Below are positions 4,779 through 5,096 of a stretch of 5,096 bases of DNA, piece after piece (position 1 is the first letter of the stretch; each line of letters opens with the position of its first letter). The position numbers were made by a program, and so were the translations under genes. The notes under the pieces are model-generated. The model searched no databases and had not been told where the DNA came from. It saw nothing but the letters and a program-made list of their open reading frames with translations. Origin of the DNA: an uncultured Veillonella sp. (lineage in GTDB: Bacteria; Bacillota; Negativicutes; Veillonellales; Veillonellaceae); NCBI RefSeq assembly GCF_934190855.1, contig NZ_CAKPTN010000119.1, positions 1 to 5,096 of the forward strand. Reading direction: 5' to 3'.

Positions 4779-5096
4779 ATGTTATTTACCGTCAATACAG
4801 AAGTCTGTACACGATGCGGCCTTTGCGTAGCTGACTGTCCAACCGGATTGCTGGTGATGTCCGATGATGGACCTGTAACTGGCAGGGGAGGTTGTATTTC
4901 CTGTGGGCATTGTATTTCCGTATGTCCCACACTTGCTCTCGATAGCGACTTGACGCCTCGTAAGGAGCAAATCGATATTACACAGGAGCCTAAGTTAACG
5001 CCAGAGCAAGCTGAATTGTTTTTGCGCAGCCGTCGCTCTATTCGTAACTATCAAAATAAACCAGTTCCTGCTGAGCTCATTCGCAAGGTATTAAAT
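4779..5096 (+). CDS. Ferredoxin domain-nitroreductase fusion protein (3' end outside window)
   Basis: Only the first 106 residues are visible; the frame stays open to the last base. Residues 10-21 (CTRCGLCVADCP) and 39-50 (CISCGHCISVCP) are two typical CxxCxxCxxxCP motifs for two [4Fe-4S] clusters, as in bacterial ferredoxins. After a linker, RRSIRNY (85-91) followed by VPAELIRKVL is the start of a nitroreductase (FMN-binding) domain. Such fusions are common in anaerobes and are thought to pass electrons from the clusters to flavin to reduce nitro or other electrophilic compounds; the physiological substrate is usually unknown. GGAGGA (4765-4770) lies eight bases before the ATG and fixes the start. 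The gene follows element B directly, and its likely promoter lies in the right arm of that element. The missing part should carry most of the flavin domain (about 150-180 residues). Confidence 0.87.
   Translation, partial: MLFTVNTEVCTRCGLCVADCPTGLLVMSDDGPVTGRGGCISCGHCISVCPTLALDSDLTPRKEQIDITQEPKLTPEQAELFLRSRRSIRNYQNKPVPAELIRKVLN

Noticed and set aside
4782..4970. 62-codon minus-strand ORF at the start of the nitroreductase gene
   Set aside because: The + strand here encodes two perfect cluster motifs with a good ribosome site, so the minus frame is a shadow.

Overview
The window looks like chromosome from an anaerobic, low-GC Negativicutes bacterium, most likely Veillonella or a close relative. 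This is an inference from about 40% GC, AT-rich codon use, strong AGAGG-type ribosome sites, and a gene set of lactate oxidation, cystine uptake, siroheme reductase and ferredoxin-nitroreductase. No species assignment can be proved from the sequence alone.

Layout, all genes on the + strand. (1) 2-607: the C-terminal 201 residues of a LutC-type LUD-domain protein of L-lactate oxidation, closed by a clear intrinsic terminator. (2) 608-826: a promoter region with an extended -10 box and a perfect dyad just downstream of it. (3) 827-2218: a 463-residue transporter of the dicarboxylate/amino acid:cation symporter fold, best matched to the cystine carrier TcyP, followed by a strong terminator. (4) 2219-2513: regulatory DNA with palindromes and a second promoter whose core is nearly the same as the transporter's. 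(5) 2514-4067: a 517-residue siroheme/[4Fe-4S] nitrite/sulfite reductase family protein. Its cluster cysteines are intact but its anion-binding residues are unusual. (6) 4068-4778: about 710 bases without a gene, filled by two related fold-back elements in opposite orientation. (7) 4779 to the window end: the first 106 residues of a protein with two [4Fe-4S] motifs fused to a nitroreductase domain.

The transporter and the reductase may both serve sulfur supply (cystine import, sulfite reduction), and their similar promoter cores hint at shared control. This is inference. The reductase and the ferredoxin-nitroreductase both depend on low-potential electron carriers, as expected in an anaerobe.

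The most notable content is the non-coding region. Two 129-base units (4126-4254 on +, 4526-4654 on -) align without gaps. Each has a central 21-bp stem capped by an almost identical 29-nt segment (28/29). The stems differ at 10 of 21 positions, yet every changed position remains paired. This pattern of compensatory change indicates selection on a folded RNA or on hairpin DNA. Each unit is nested in a longer imperfect inverted repeat (about 226 and 351 bp). The right end of the second carries the likely promoter of the downstream ferredoxin-nitroreductase gene. I do not recognise this element as a named family.
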